This document shows, piece after piece, positions 1-12,874 of a DNA stretch of 64,000 bases. The first letter of the stretch is position 1. The number at the start of each line of letters is the position of its first letter. Position numbers and translations under genes: made by a program. Source of the stretch: Chrysogorgia sp. JL179-B06 (Eukaryota; Cnidaria; Anthozoa; Scleralcyonacea; Chrysogorgiidae); NCBI GenBank assembly GCA_035772405.1, contig JAYKKM010000416.1, positions 1,706,001-1,770,000 of the forward strand, given 5' to 3'. Below the pieces are notes generated by a model. The model searched no databases and was not told the DNA's origin. It saw only the letters and a program-made list of their open reading frames with translations.

Positions 1-775
1 TGAGGAAAGCGTATTCTTTACCATAACTGACTGTACCCGATCAGAAAGGTATGAGCGATACCAGGCTAGTACAGTTCCACTAAACCCATAACGATGTTTA
101 AGTCTCTCCAATAGAACAGTGTGGTCAATGGTGTCGAACGCAGATAAGTCCAACAGTACCAACACTATACTTCCTGATGTTCATCAAGTGCGTGAAGGAT
201 GTCATTGAAAACACGCAGAACTGCTGTCTCTGTGCTATGAAAGAATCTATAAGCAGATTGCATTTTTGCAAGGAGGTTATTCTCAATAAGATAGTCTGTT
301 GTCTGTCTGGCAGCAATCCGCTCTAATACTTTTGACAAGAAAGCCACGTTAGTAATCGGTCTATAGTTAGGGAATTGCTCTTTATCACTAGTAGGTTTTT
401 AAATAGATGGGCAGATGAGACCTTTCTTAAGAGACAGAGGAAATACTCCTGAGGATAAAGATGAATTGATAATGTCAGTAATTGGGGCAGCTAACACGTC
501 AAGAGATTCCTTTAGTAGATGTGTAGGTACAGGATCTAAGGCACAGGACTTAGACGAGTACTGTTTGATAGTGTTACAGACAAAGCTTTCAGATACAGTA
601 GTAAATTCACTGAGTGAGCTTTTACAGCAAGGAGAGTCAACTGCTATAGATAGCTTCTTTACTGGCCCATGTGTACTAGTAAGTTTATCTCGAAGTAACT
701 GAAAAAACGTATGTGTATCCAGTAACTGTAAAACGTATGTGATCCATCGTGATTTCGTCAATGTTCAAGTTTGAG
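1..775 (-). pseudogene. Non-LTR retrotransposon RT relic, copy A, cut by the window start
   Basis: Minus-strand reverse transcriptase of a LINE (CR1/Jockey-like) in at least two shifted frames. From high to low coordinate: the linker before RT (SPCCKSSLSEFTTVSESFVC), the finger motif (SCALDPVPTHLLKESLD, then SSGVFP), then after a frame change near 400 FLSKVLERI and MQSAYRFFHSTETA, and palm motif A (LDLSAFDTIDHT) near 100-150, with the element running off position 1. The same family recurs on the plus strand at 35225-36676. The frame breaks make this copy dead. Host role: none visible; it lies in or beyond the last visible intron of the receptor. Confidence 0.8.
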
Positions 776-1019
776 CCGTCAACTGACTGACCGAGGTGTT
801 TCTTCTAAATAACAACTTCCTTTTATACATATGGTTCTAACACATCCTCCTCCTAGGAATACTGCTATTATTGACGTAATGAATATACTTTCCTACTATA
901 CTTCGTACCGTAGGAAACTGCGTATTCCCTCTCGTCATAAATGAGTTCGTAGCCAATTCGGCGCTTCGCGTCTCCTCCGCTATGCCAGCTCACATACAAC
1001 TCGAGTTCGTGGTATAATT

Positions 1020-1445
1020 GTATTGTATTATGTATTTATTTATTAATTATTTATTTATTTATTAGAATTTATAATACATATCAATTACAGTATTACAACT
1101 AAAAATTGAATGTATTAGGGTAAACCAAAAACAGAATTCAAGATTCCCTCAGGATTGGTCACCCTTTACAAATACAAATAACATATAACATTAATATGAA
1201 ATCAAAGAGTAAGAAATAACGAAATTATACGAAACAGAAAAACTATGGATTAAAAGTAACAGGAAAAAGTTTGAAATAATGCTGAGAAAGTAGCCTCTTA
1301 AAAAACGACAAGGTGTTAATGCCACGTATAGAGTATGGGAGAGAGTTCCAGAGCCTAGTGACACGAACGAAATAAGAACACTTAAAGACATCTGTACGGG
1401 CATAAGGTACTATAAGAGTCAAGTCATCAATATTACGCAGACAAC
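1020..1445 (-). pseudogene. LINE RT C-terminal end plus 3' tail
   Basis: Minus frame at about 1255-1440 reads DDLTLIVPYARTDVFKC and YFVRVTRLWNSLPYSIRG, then FFKRLL. This is the typical end of a LINE reverse transcriptase (RLWNSLP...SFKRLL). A stop follows near 1245, then about 200 bases of AT-rich sequence and an ATTT-type tail at 1023-1062. It is a separate insertion from the copy at 1-775, because it is a C-terminal piece upstream of that element's middle. Confidence 0.65.
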
Positions 1446-1666
1446 GACCCGTTCTTCAGCAAGTAGTGGTAGTGGAGGCGGTTTTATGCAAGTGCTGGTG
1501 ATATTTGTTGTGGTACAGGCCATGTTTTTGCAGGTTGTATGAGTCGTGATGGTGGTAGTAATGATCGTGGTGTATACGGTGTTGTTAATGGTTATAGTAA
1601 AGCGATTCAATGGTAAGGTTGGCGTAGTACTAGTGCTAGCAATGGTTAAATAAGAAATATTCTTAC

Positions 1667-1823
1667 CCCAGCCTATTCCATAGAAAACTTTGAGATGCCT
1701 TCCTCCTAAGCCAGTGAATATGCGAACGAGTAGAAGATAGATGATAATTCCTTCGCACAGCATCCACCCAAACACGGATAACACGAAAAAATATAACGAT
1801 ATAGACACTACAGTGCAAATAAT
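1667..1823 (-). CDS. aGPCR exon 7: TM3 to start of TM4
   Basis: A 157-base exon with acceptor TTCTCGTTAG|ATTATT and donor GGCTGGG|GTAAGA. It begins [13 protein letters not shown], with the TM2-TM3 loop cysteine, and continues with [17 protein letters not shown], the hallmark F-x-W-M-x-x-E-G of adhesion-GPCR TM3. It ends at VFYGIGWG, the start of TM4, in phase 1, which is the usual place for an intron in this family. The next exon (WG-iP...) is not found in 1-1666. Confidence 0.85.
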
Positions 1824-4800
1824 CTAACGAGAAAAAAATTGTTTAGAATTTTTTGTGGGAACACTACGTGAATTATAAAAGTTCCTTTACACCCTGCTAT
1901 TAATAGAGCCGATTTCTTATCCTGGTACATGCTATGTATAGTGCATGGATTCACTCACGTGTAATACAGTTGTCAACACGCGTGAACAATGTTGTGCTTC
2001 ACCCTGTGAACAATGTTGTGCTGCCAACTGTGAACAACGTTGTTCTGCCAACTGTGAACAGTGTTGTGCTTCCAACTGTGAACAATGTAGTTCTGCCAAC
2101 TGTAAACAATGTTGTGCTGCCAACTGTGAACAACGTTGTGCTTCCAACTGTGAGCAATGTTGTGCTGCCAACTAAGAACAATGTTTTACTGCCAACTGTG
2201 AACAATATTGTGCTGCATGTCAACTGTGAACAATGTTGTGCTGCTTACTGTGAACAATGTTGTGCTGCAAACTGTGAACAATGTTGTGCTGCCAACTGTA
2301 AACAATGTAGTACTGCAACTGTGAATAAGGTTTTGCTGCCAATTGTGAATAAGGTTTTGCTGCCAATTGTGAATAAGGTTTTGCTGCCAATTGTGAACAT
2401 TGCTGTACTGTCAACTGTGAACAATGTTGTACTGTCAACTGTGAACAATGTGTACTGTAAAGTGTAAATAATGTTGTGCTGCCAACTGTGAACAATGTTG
2501 TACTGCCAACTGTACATGTGAACAATGTTGTATTGTCAACTCGCACTGTCCATACTAAAAATGTTGATCTGATATTTCAGCGTACAAACCTCAAGCTCGA
2601 TGAATAAGCTGTTATTGTATAAATATACTATATTTACAAAATAAGAATAATCTAAGTGCCTAAAATTCTTCCAATATATTATAATCTAAATCTAAATTTT
2701 GAAAGTTATTGGTAGCTTAAAATCGGTACGTAAGGGATTCCAAGTCAAGTCAATCAAGTTTTATTCACACTATTTATAGACAAGTATTAATATAGTTGCA
2801 AAATATATACATAATTGAAGAGTTAAATAAAATTTGTGGAGATATTACAAAATATGGTATTATAAGTAGTGATTAAAGTAGCAATAGCTTTCGAGTCAAT
2901 CACTGCCTATGTATTTATTAAATGAGGTGAAGGACTAGCAGAGGAAGTAAGGAAATCATTACGTAATTGTTAAGACAATTAATTTAATTTCCAGCACCAT
3001 ATAGTGACTAAATTTATTTTCATATAATTATCTTGTGTTTTGACAAAATTATTCTTTGAAATAAAAATATTATTATATTTTTATTTTTGCTTCTTAAATT
3101 ATACGTTTCATTACAATATAAGGTAAATGATTTGCAACACTAGGTGCCATGTTATTTAATGATTTGAAAATCAAGGTAGCCATCTGCTCATACACTATAG
3201 ATAGCTGTTTATACATCACGTTTTCGTGGCACAGAAAAGATAGAGGTTTTCTCACCTTATTGTCTTGAGCTGGACCTGCTATGATGGCCAAAATATCTGT
3301 AAATCCAACAGCGACGCAAAGATGCATGAGCACCCGTGGTCGTACCTCTGTCTCGGTCTTAGAGTGCAACTTTCCCCAGAATAATCCGTAGCTAACTATC
3401 GTTAGAATTATTCCAAGCAACGACAACGAGCAACCGATGGTGGATATTATTTCTAAAACGTGCTTGTGTTGTATTGACACCTGAAAATATAAAATTATTG
3501 TCAGCGAGGAATAAGGTCTATAGGTCACTTCCTTTTACATGTTATTTGATGACAAACTTGGTACGGTTTGGTTTAGTATGGTATTGTATTGTATGGTGCA
3601 GTAGGTGCAGTAAGGTATGGGATGAGATGGCATGACATGACATGGCGTGTGAGGTGCATGGTATGTTGTTGTACGGTGTGATGCGGTATGGTGTGGTGTC
3701 GTGCGGGTACGGTACGGTATGCTGTGCTGTGGTACGGCACGGCACGGCATGGCAATGATACCATGGCAATGATCCATACCGTACCGTACCACACCGTACC
3801 ACACCGTACCACACAACACCACAGCACAGCAAACCGCACCGCACCGCACCACATCATACCATACCGCATCACACCGTTCCACACCGTACAACAACATACC
3901 ACAATATACCATGCACCTCACACGCCATGTCATGTCATGCCATCCCATCCATGGCATGGCATGGCATGGCATGGCATGGCATGGCATGACATGGCATGGT
4001 AAATGATACCATAATCGTCACTCACTATTTCTTCTGACATGTATATTGATGCAAATGCTGTCAAATGATTACATTCACAAATTATGTTATCGCCTTTCTG
4101 CACCAGTTGTCGGCATCCACTTGTACTCCAAATACTTTCATTCATTTCTGGCTTCCAGAAAACACATTCTGTAAAATCGTTGTGCTAATTAAAATAAATA
4201 TTAGATCATGTTAATAGTTATGTAATATAGTAAATTGTTTGTTGCTCAAGCTTTAACGCAAACTCAGAAAAATATTTCTGAACCCTAGACGCCGGAATCG
4301 AACCCACAACCTGCTGATCTCCGGTTAGACGCTCTAATCATATTGAGCTATAACAGAACTCGTTGTGTACTAGTTCGTACGTGGGATATATATGTACTGC
4401 TAAATCAGCATTCTCGACATATCTATATATCTTACTCTGTATGTCTGTATATCTTATATGGTAGCTCAATAGTTAGAGGTTCTAACCGGAGATCAAAAGT
4501 CTGTGGGTTCGATTCCCGTCTGATCGGAGGCTCAGAAATATTTTTTTGAGTTTGTGTTAAAGCTTGAGTAGCAAATAATTTACTATATTGAAATAACCAA
4601 GCTGCAAGTCACATTTTTTAATAATTATGTAATATTAATTGAAGTTAAATAATAAATTTAAGGCTACGAAATTTTGTGCTTAATTTCTAAAATTTGACCA
4701 TTTTCAATGCCTCTTGTGACATCACAATCACATCCGATAACTTTAACAGCAAAAAAGTCCATGAAGATGAAATATTATGATTTTGCTCAGGAAGACCCAA

Positions 4801-7800
4801 ATATGTAAAATCCCCAAACATGAGATAAGACTTTAATGGTTTATTGCCCGATTTGTGAAAAGAAACTCAAAGTTTACAGCCTTTAGTGAATGTAGTTATT
4901 TGGTGTTGTGCTTTGATTTTCTAGGAAAACATTGCAACACAATTTTTAATCGCAAGGCGATAGGAAGCCGACAGAAATGCTATATAGCAAGGCGATAGCC
5001 GAGTGCTTTAGACCTAATAAAACACGTGCTGTAAGTTTTAATTCAGTATTGAATTACTTAAAAGACGAACAATTTTATAAGTTTATTGGCGTAATAATTT
5101 TGAAAATCAATTTGTAAAAACCAGCCAGAAATTTATAGAGAACAGCAAGCATGTCTTTATCACATATATAAAGACCAAAACTTGCATTTCTTTTGTTTTT
5201 CTTCGTGAATTAATGAGATCTGCGTCGGGAAAAACGTTGTTCAATGATAACATGAAACTGAGACCGCAGGATAACTTTAATTTGCTCATTGAATGTTCTA
5301 TGATGATAATTCAAATTGTTAATTGATACTTACGTCCAAAAATAAAGTTTCGGAAACTAAAAATATAGCCTATGTTACCTACATAACATAATTAACTAAA
5401 TAAAAACATGGCAGGGTCACCGCAACAGCCGAAGCCAATTACTGCGGGCCCGAGTACAATAACAAATATAGCAATAATAATCAGTACGAAAAGCATAAAA
5501 ATTACATACAGCAAGTAATAGGACGAATAAGCGGTCGTTCACAGTTACACTTCAGGCAGACCGTCTTAAAGGTACGCGGATTATCAGGGTTATAAGTTAC
5601 TAAGGATTCTTTATAGTAGTTGTATATAACTAATTTGAACGAATCTAAGTTGACCATACTAAAATTGCGAGAAAGTTCCAGATTCTACAAGTTCTAACAA
5701 TAAAATATCTTTGGTAAGTAGTAGTTTTACATTTGCGCGGGATAAACTTAGTGATATTACTAGTAGATGATCTAGTATAGGTCTAGTATTACGGACAATA
5801 GGGAGTACGAAGGAATCTACATTAACGAGACCATGTGTTATCTTAAAGAACAAAGTCATGTCCAAAAGCTCATGCCAATAACAAATAGGTAAGAGATTCA
5901 ATGATTGTAATCTAGTGTTGTAGTCTATAGTAGAGGAGTATGGTAGATTTAAAATATATCTTGTTGCACGTCTTTGTATGCGCTCTAACTTATTAATAAG
6001 TTCAATAGATTGTGGCGCCCAGATCTGTGTGGCGTAGCCAAGGTGACAACGTACTAAGCCTATAGGTACAGTGTACGCCTTATGGTGGATCTTTGGATGA
6101 GTATTTCTCTTAATGTATCCTTGTTTTTCTCTACTGCTAGGATATGAGGTGATAGCCCAGTGGTAGAGGAGCCAATCAAATTACGAGATAGCACATAATC
6201 TACTAGTAGCTTTATAATAATGCTGGATATGCTTCAATGAGCTGCATTTTATCCCGAATCTTATGACCGGTTTTGATGCTCTCCTGAGATTACGTGCTCT
6301 CCCGAGATTACGAACTTGCTTATAGTCAAGATACCATGCATATACATTCCTATATGCATTGCCATGTCCTGTTCTACTCCGTTATGCAATACAATGAGTA
6401 GTCTTACCAAATGTTTTTTTCTCCAAATGATACGAACGGGTTTTTCAAATTCCACCGGAGGTTTAGGACGAACGCTCGCGGTTATGATGTCATTATTCAG
6501 AACATACTGAGTATCTGAGTCCAACTTGGTTTGTCCGCGACGTAGCTTCCCTTGTGCTAAAAGTAAATGTAACGTACTGTAGTGCAGAACTACGGCTACT
6601 GCTGTTGTATTGTCGCCTGTATGAAAAGCACTCGGGGAAAGCTGGAACGAGGCATTGGTGAAGCGGAACATTGTGTAGTACACTGTGGAGTTAGTCTTTG
6701 GTTTAACAATTATTACTCGTAGTTCAAGGTTAGTTTTTGTCTGTATAACGGTTGATTCGTTTTTATTCCTTTTCAAATCCATTCCCAGCTGAAATCCATA
6801 GTCTTCCAGACTCACTACAAGATTGCGTATCACTTCCGAGGAGTTCTGCAAGGATAAAATGAGGCAAATGAAGATTACTCTTCACTTTCGACGAGAACTT
6901 CTTGCAGGAAAATAAATACTATATATTAACCACCTATGTACCATCTATATATTAACAATCTATATGTTAATCATCTACTGTATATATTAACCACCTATAT
7001 ATTAACAATCTATATGTTAATCATCTATATATTAACCATCTTTCAAACACTCATTAATATTTCATGAGGAAAAGACAAAAGAAAATCACGACCGTATCGT
7101 TGTTTTAAATGTGATAAAGATTCGTCCTGATTTACATAAACTTTATCTTTGATTTTCTCGGCTTAGACAACATCGATTTTCAAAATTACTACGCCAATGA
7201 ACTTATCAAATGGGTCGTGTTTGAAGCCGTTTAATAAACTCGCAGCACGTGTTTTATCAGATCTAAAACACTGCTGCTCGTTTATTAAACAATACATATA
7301 TATTAACCAACTATATATATTGACCAACTATATATATTGACCAACTATATATTAAATATACCTATATATTAACCATCTATATATTAACCACCTATATATT
7401 AACAACCTATATATTAAACACCTATATATTAACCACCTCTATATTAACTACCTATATATTAACAACCTATATCTTAACCACCTACTGCATATATTAACTA
7501 CCTACAGTATATATTAACAACCTATATGTTAACAACCTATATATTAACCACCTACTGTATATATTAACTACCTACTGTATATATTAACCACCTACTGCAT
7601 ATATTAACCACCTACTGTATATATTAACCACCTACTGTATATATTAACTACCTACTGTATATATTAACTACCTACTGTATATATTAACCACCTACTGTAT
7701 ATATTAACCACCTACTGTATATATTAACCACCTACTGTATATATTAACTACCTACTGTATATATTAACCACCTACTGTATATATTAACTACCTACTGTAT

Positions 7801-10800
7801 ATATTAACTACCTACTGTATATATTAACCACCTACTGTATATATTAACCACCTACTGCATATATTAACCACCTACTGTATATATTAACCACCTACTGTAT
7901 ATATTAACTACCTACTGTATATATTAACTACCTACTGTATATATTAACCACCTACTGTATATATTAACCACCTACTGTATATATTAACCACCTACTGTAT
8001 ATATTAACCACCTACTGCATATATTAACTACCTACAGTATATATTAACAACCTATATGTTAACAACCTATATATTAACCACCTACTGTATATATTAACTA
8101 CCTATATATTAACAACCTATATGTTAACAACCTATATATTAACCACCTACTGTATATATTAACTACCTATATATTAACAACCTATATGTTAACAACCTAT
8201 ATATTAGCCACCTACTGTATATATTAACTACCTATATATTAACAACCTATATGTTAACAACCTATATATTAACCACCTACTGTATATATTAACTACCTAT
8301 ATGTTAACAACCTATATATTAACCACCTACTGTATATATTAACTACCTATATGTTAACAACCTATATGTTAACAACCTATATATTAACCACCTACTGTAT
8401 ATATTAACTACCTATATATTAACAACCTATATGTTAACAACCTATATATTAACCACCTACTGTATATATTAACTACCTATATATTAACAACCTATATGTT
8501 AACCACCTATATATTAACCACCTACTGTATATATTAACTACCTATATATTAACAACCTATATGTTAACAAGCTATATATTAGCCACCTACTGTATATATT
8601 AACTACCTATATATTAACAACCTATATGTTAACTACCTATATATTAACAACCTATATATTAACCACCTACTGTATATATTAACTACCTATATATTAACAA
8701 CCTATATGTTAACCACCTATATATTAACCACCTACTGTATATATTAACTACCTATATATTAACAACCTATATGTTAACAACCTATATATTAGCCACCTAC
8801 TGTTGTTATTAACTACCTATATATTAACAACCTATATGTTAACAACCTATATTAACCAACCTATATTAACAACCTATATGTTAACAACCTATATATTAAC
8901 CACTGTATATATTAACCACCTACTGTATATATTAACCACCTACTGTATATATTAACTACCTACTGTATATATTAACCACCTACTGTATATATTAACTACC
9001 TACTGTATATATTAACTACCTACTGTATATATTAACCACCTACTGTATATATTAACCACCTAATATATTAACACCACCTACTGTATATATTAACTACCTA
9101 CTGTATATATTAACCACCTACTGTATATTAACCACCACCTACTATATATTAACCACCTACTGTATATTATATACTATTAACCTACTGTATATTAACCACC
9201 TATATATTAACCACCTACTATATATTAACCACCTACTGTATATATTAACCACCTACTGTATATATTAACTACCTACAGATATATTAAACCTATATGTTAA
9301 CCACCTATATATTAACCACCTACTGTATATATTAACTACCTATATATTAACAACCTATATGTTAACAACCCTATATATTAACCACCTACTGTATATATTA
9401 ACCTATATATTAACAACCTATATGTTAACAACCTATATATTAACACCTACTGTATATATTAACAACCTATATGTTAACATATATTAACCACCTACTGTAT
9501 ATATTAACTACCTATATTTAAACCTATATATTAACCAACCTATATATTAACTACCTATATATTAACAACCTATATGTTAACAACCTATATATTAACCACC
9601 TACTGTATATATTAACTACCTATATATTAACAACCTATATGTTAACAACCTATATATTAACCACCTACTGTATATATTAACTACCTATATATTAACAACC
9701 TATATGTTAACAACCTATATTAGCCCTATATATTAACTACCTATATATTAACAACCTATATGTTAAACTACCTATATATTAACAACCTATATATTAACCT
9801 ACTGTATATATTAACCTATATATATTAACAACCTATATGTTAACCACCTATATATATTAACCACCTACTGTAATATTAACTACCTATATATTAACAACCT
9901 ATATGTTAACAACCTATATATTAGCCACCTACTGTATATATTAACTACCTATATATTAACAACCTATATGTTAACCTATATATTAACCACCTACTGTATA
10001 TATTAACTACCTATATATTAACAACCTATATGTTAACAACCTATATATTAAAACTACTATATGTTAACCTATATATTAACCACTATATATTAAACACCTA
10101 TATATTAACAACCTATATATTAACTACCTATATATTAACAACCTATATATTAACAACCTATATATTAACCACCTACTATATATTATATTAACAACCTATA
10201 TGTTAACCACCTATATATTAACCACCTACTGTATATATTATATATTAACAACCTATATGTTAACAACCTATATATTAACCACCTACTGTATATATTACCA
10301 CCTACTGTATATATTAACCTATATATTAACAACCTATATGTTAACAACCTATATATTAACCACCTACTATATTAACCTATATTAACCACCTATATGTTAA
10401 CAACCTATATATTAACCACCTACTGTATATATTAACTACCTATATATTAACAAACTATATGTTAACAACCTATATATTAACCACCTACTGTATATATTAA
10501 CTACCTATATATTAACAACCTATATGTTAACAACCTATATATTAACCACCTACTGTATATATTAACTACCTATATATTAACAACCTATATGTTAACAACC
10601 TATATATTAACCACCTACCTATATGTTACCTATATATTAACCACCTACTGTATATATTAACTACCTATATATTAACAACCTATATGTTAACTACCTATAT
10701 ATTAACAACCTATATATTAACCACCTACTGTATATATTAACTACCTATATATTAACAACCTATATGTTAACCACCTATATATTAACCACCTACTGTATAT

Positions 10801-12832
10801 ATTAACTACCTATATATTAACAACCTATATGTTAACAACCTATATATTAACCACCTACTGTATATATTAACCACCTACTGTATATATTAACTACCTATAT
10901 ATTAACAACCTATATGTTAACAACCTATATATTAACCACCTACTGTATATATTAACCACCTACTGTATATATTCACTACCTATTACATATATATTAACAA
11001 CCTATATGTTAACAACCTATATATTAACCACCTACTGTATATATTAACTACCTATATATTAACAACCTATATGTTAACAACCTATATATTAACCACCTAC
11101 TGTATATATTAACAACCTATATGTTAACTACCTATATATTAACAACCTATATATTAACCACCTACTGTATATATTAACTTCCTATATATTGACAACCTAT
11201 ATGTTAACAACCTATATATTAACCACCTACTATATATATTAACTACTTATATATTAACAACCTATATATTAACAACCTATATATTAGTCACCTTTATTTT
11301 TTGGAAGGGGTTTATATACATTCGGTGACTGGAAAGTTTACCTTGATGACGTCAAAGGTCTTTTTATTCCTGAGGTCTAGTATATTGCTTGCCGGTTGAA
11401 GGATGTTGAGACTAGTGTTAGATATATTCAGTTGAATGACTTCTTGGAGTATTTTCACTGAATAAAACAGCTGTTGTTCATTGAGCCTTTTTTGAGCATG
11501 ACGTTGGTCGACGTTATCGAGATCTGTGATATTAGCAAGCTTGTTGATGATATTTTCAGCCGCTTTAATTTGTGCTTCGTGTGTCATGTTTGCGTTACGA
11601 AGGTATCCAACCTGAATACAGAAATTGTTTGAAATTTATTTACAATATTCAACAGACAATAAACACATACCACAGAGATAGAATCTCCAATAATTACTGG
11701 GTCCCGAAAAAACGAAAAATATGCGAAAAGTAAGATGGAATCTACAAGTTAGCCGGAAAATTGCAAGAATTCTAACAGCACGCTCTCTTCAATAAATCAC
11801 TTTGGAAGGTATAACACCTAGAATGACTGATTCATTACACTGTGGGATATCTGAAATAGATGGATAATTGGTAGAATTCCCTATGGAAAATAATTCTTTA
11901 CATTCCGTGGAGTTACATATATGACATGTTGTTATTTTTATCCCACTCTAAATACTTAAGTGCCTAGACCAGTAGAATAATCTATATTATTATATAGTGG
12001 TCATCTTAATATCTAACTATGATTGTATCGTTACCTAAACTAATTTTAAGATCATCAAGAAAAATATTAAATAAATACGGGCCACTAACACTACCCTGTT
12101 TGGTGCCTTTGTTGACCGCTTTCCAGATACATTATACATTGTTGTGGCAAACTCTCTGCATTCTGTCTTTTTTAAAACTTAAGTATACCAAATTATAATA
12201 TAAGGATTTAACGGTAATTTTAAAGTTTTTTGCCAAAAGTTCATGTTTAACGGAATCAAATGCTTTACTGAAGTCTAATGCAAATAGACGCACTGTTTTA
12301 CAGTCCGGTTATCAAAGTAACACATGTAATCTTATTCTGGATTGAGAGAAGAGCATCCGTGCAATTTCCTCCTTCTCTATATGCAAACTGTGTGGAGGAA
12401 AGGTTATCTTCCACTATATTCTTGGCAAAGCTGCGGTATATGATATTTTCAAAAGCCCTATCAATCACGGGAGTTCTTTTTATACTGTGATAATCACCAT
12501 CTTCCTTGGTAAAGTCAACCTTAGGGAGCGTATTGATATTCGCCCGTTTCTAAGACGAAGATCAAGAATGTGTAACAATGGACAAATTCCACAGTTTAGT
12601 TACAGGAAATGGGAAATGGTAATTCGAGGCACAGAACAGCTGATTACAGAGTTTATCCCGGCCATTAGAAATAGATTTCTCACCTCTCTGTACAATATAT
12701 CTATCTCGTTTGACGTGCAGTTCGTGTTGTCCACATCTTTCCATTCCGAGTCTGAACAAATTCGTTTCTCCGAACCTTGATTTAAAAACAAATTTGAAGT
12801 AAAATTAGCCTGTACAATTACGTTTTCCTATA

Positions 12833-12874
<42 letters not shown>

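Noticed and set aside
1191..1403. Hydrophobic 70-codon minus frame as a receptor TM exon
   Set aside because: The neighbouring frame reads a clear LINE RT C-terminus (RLWNSLPYSIRG), so the hydrophobic frame is its shadow.
1932..2546. Open frames rich in Cys/Asn/Glu or Val/Leu on both strands
   Set aside because: By-products of a 24-bp minisatellite inside an intron of the receptor gene.
3535..4002. His/Met/Pro/Cys-rich frames on both strands
   Set aside because: By-products of the pentamer repeat; the only coding piece nearby is the GPS exon, which ends at 4026.
4459..4530. tRNA gene
   Set aside because: B box is good but the clover leaf fails and the piece belongs to a terminal inverted repeat.
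6316..6510. Plus-strand frame opposite the GAIN exon
   Set aside because: Shadow of the receptor exon on the other strand.
10200..10385. Open frame with LTTY repeats
   Set aside because: Arises from the AT-rich minisatellite at a local frame without stops.
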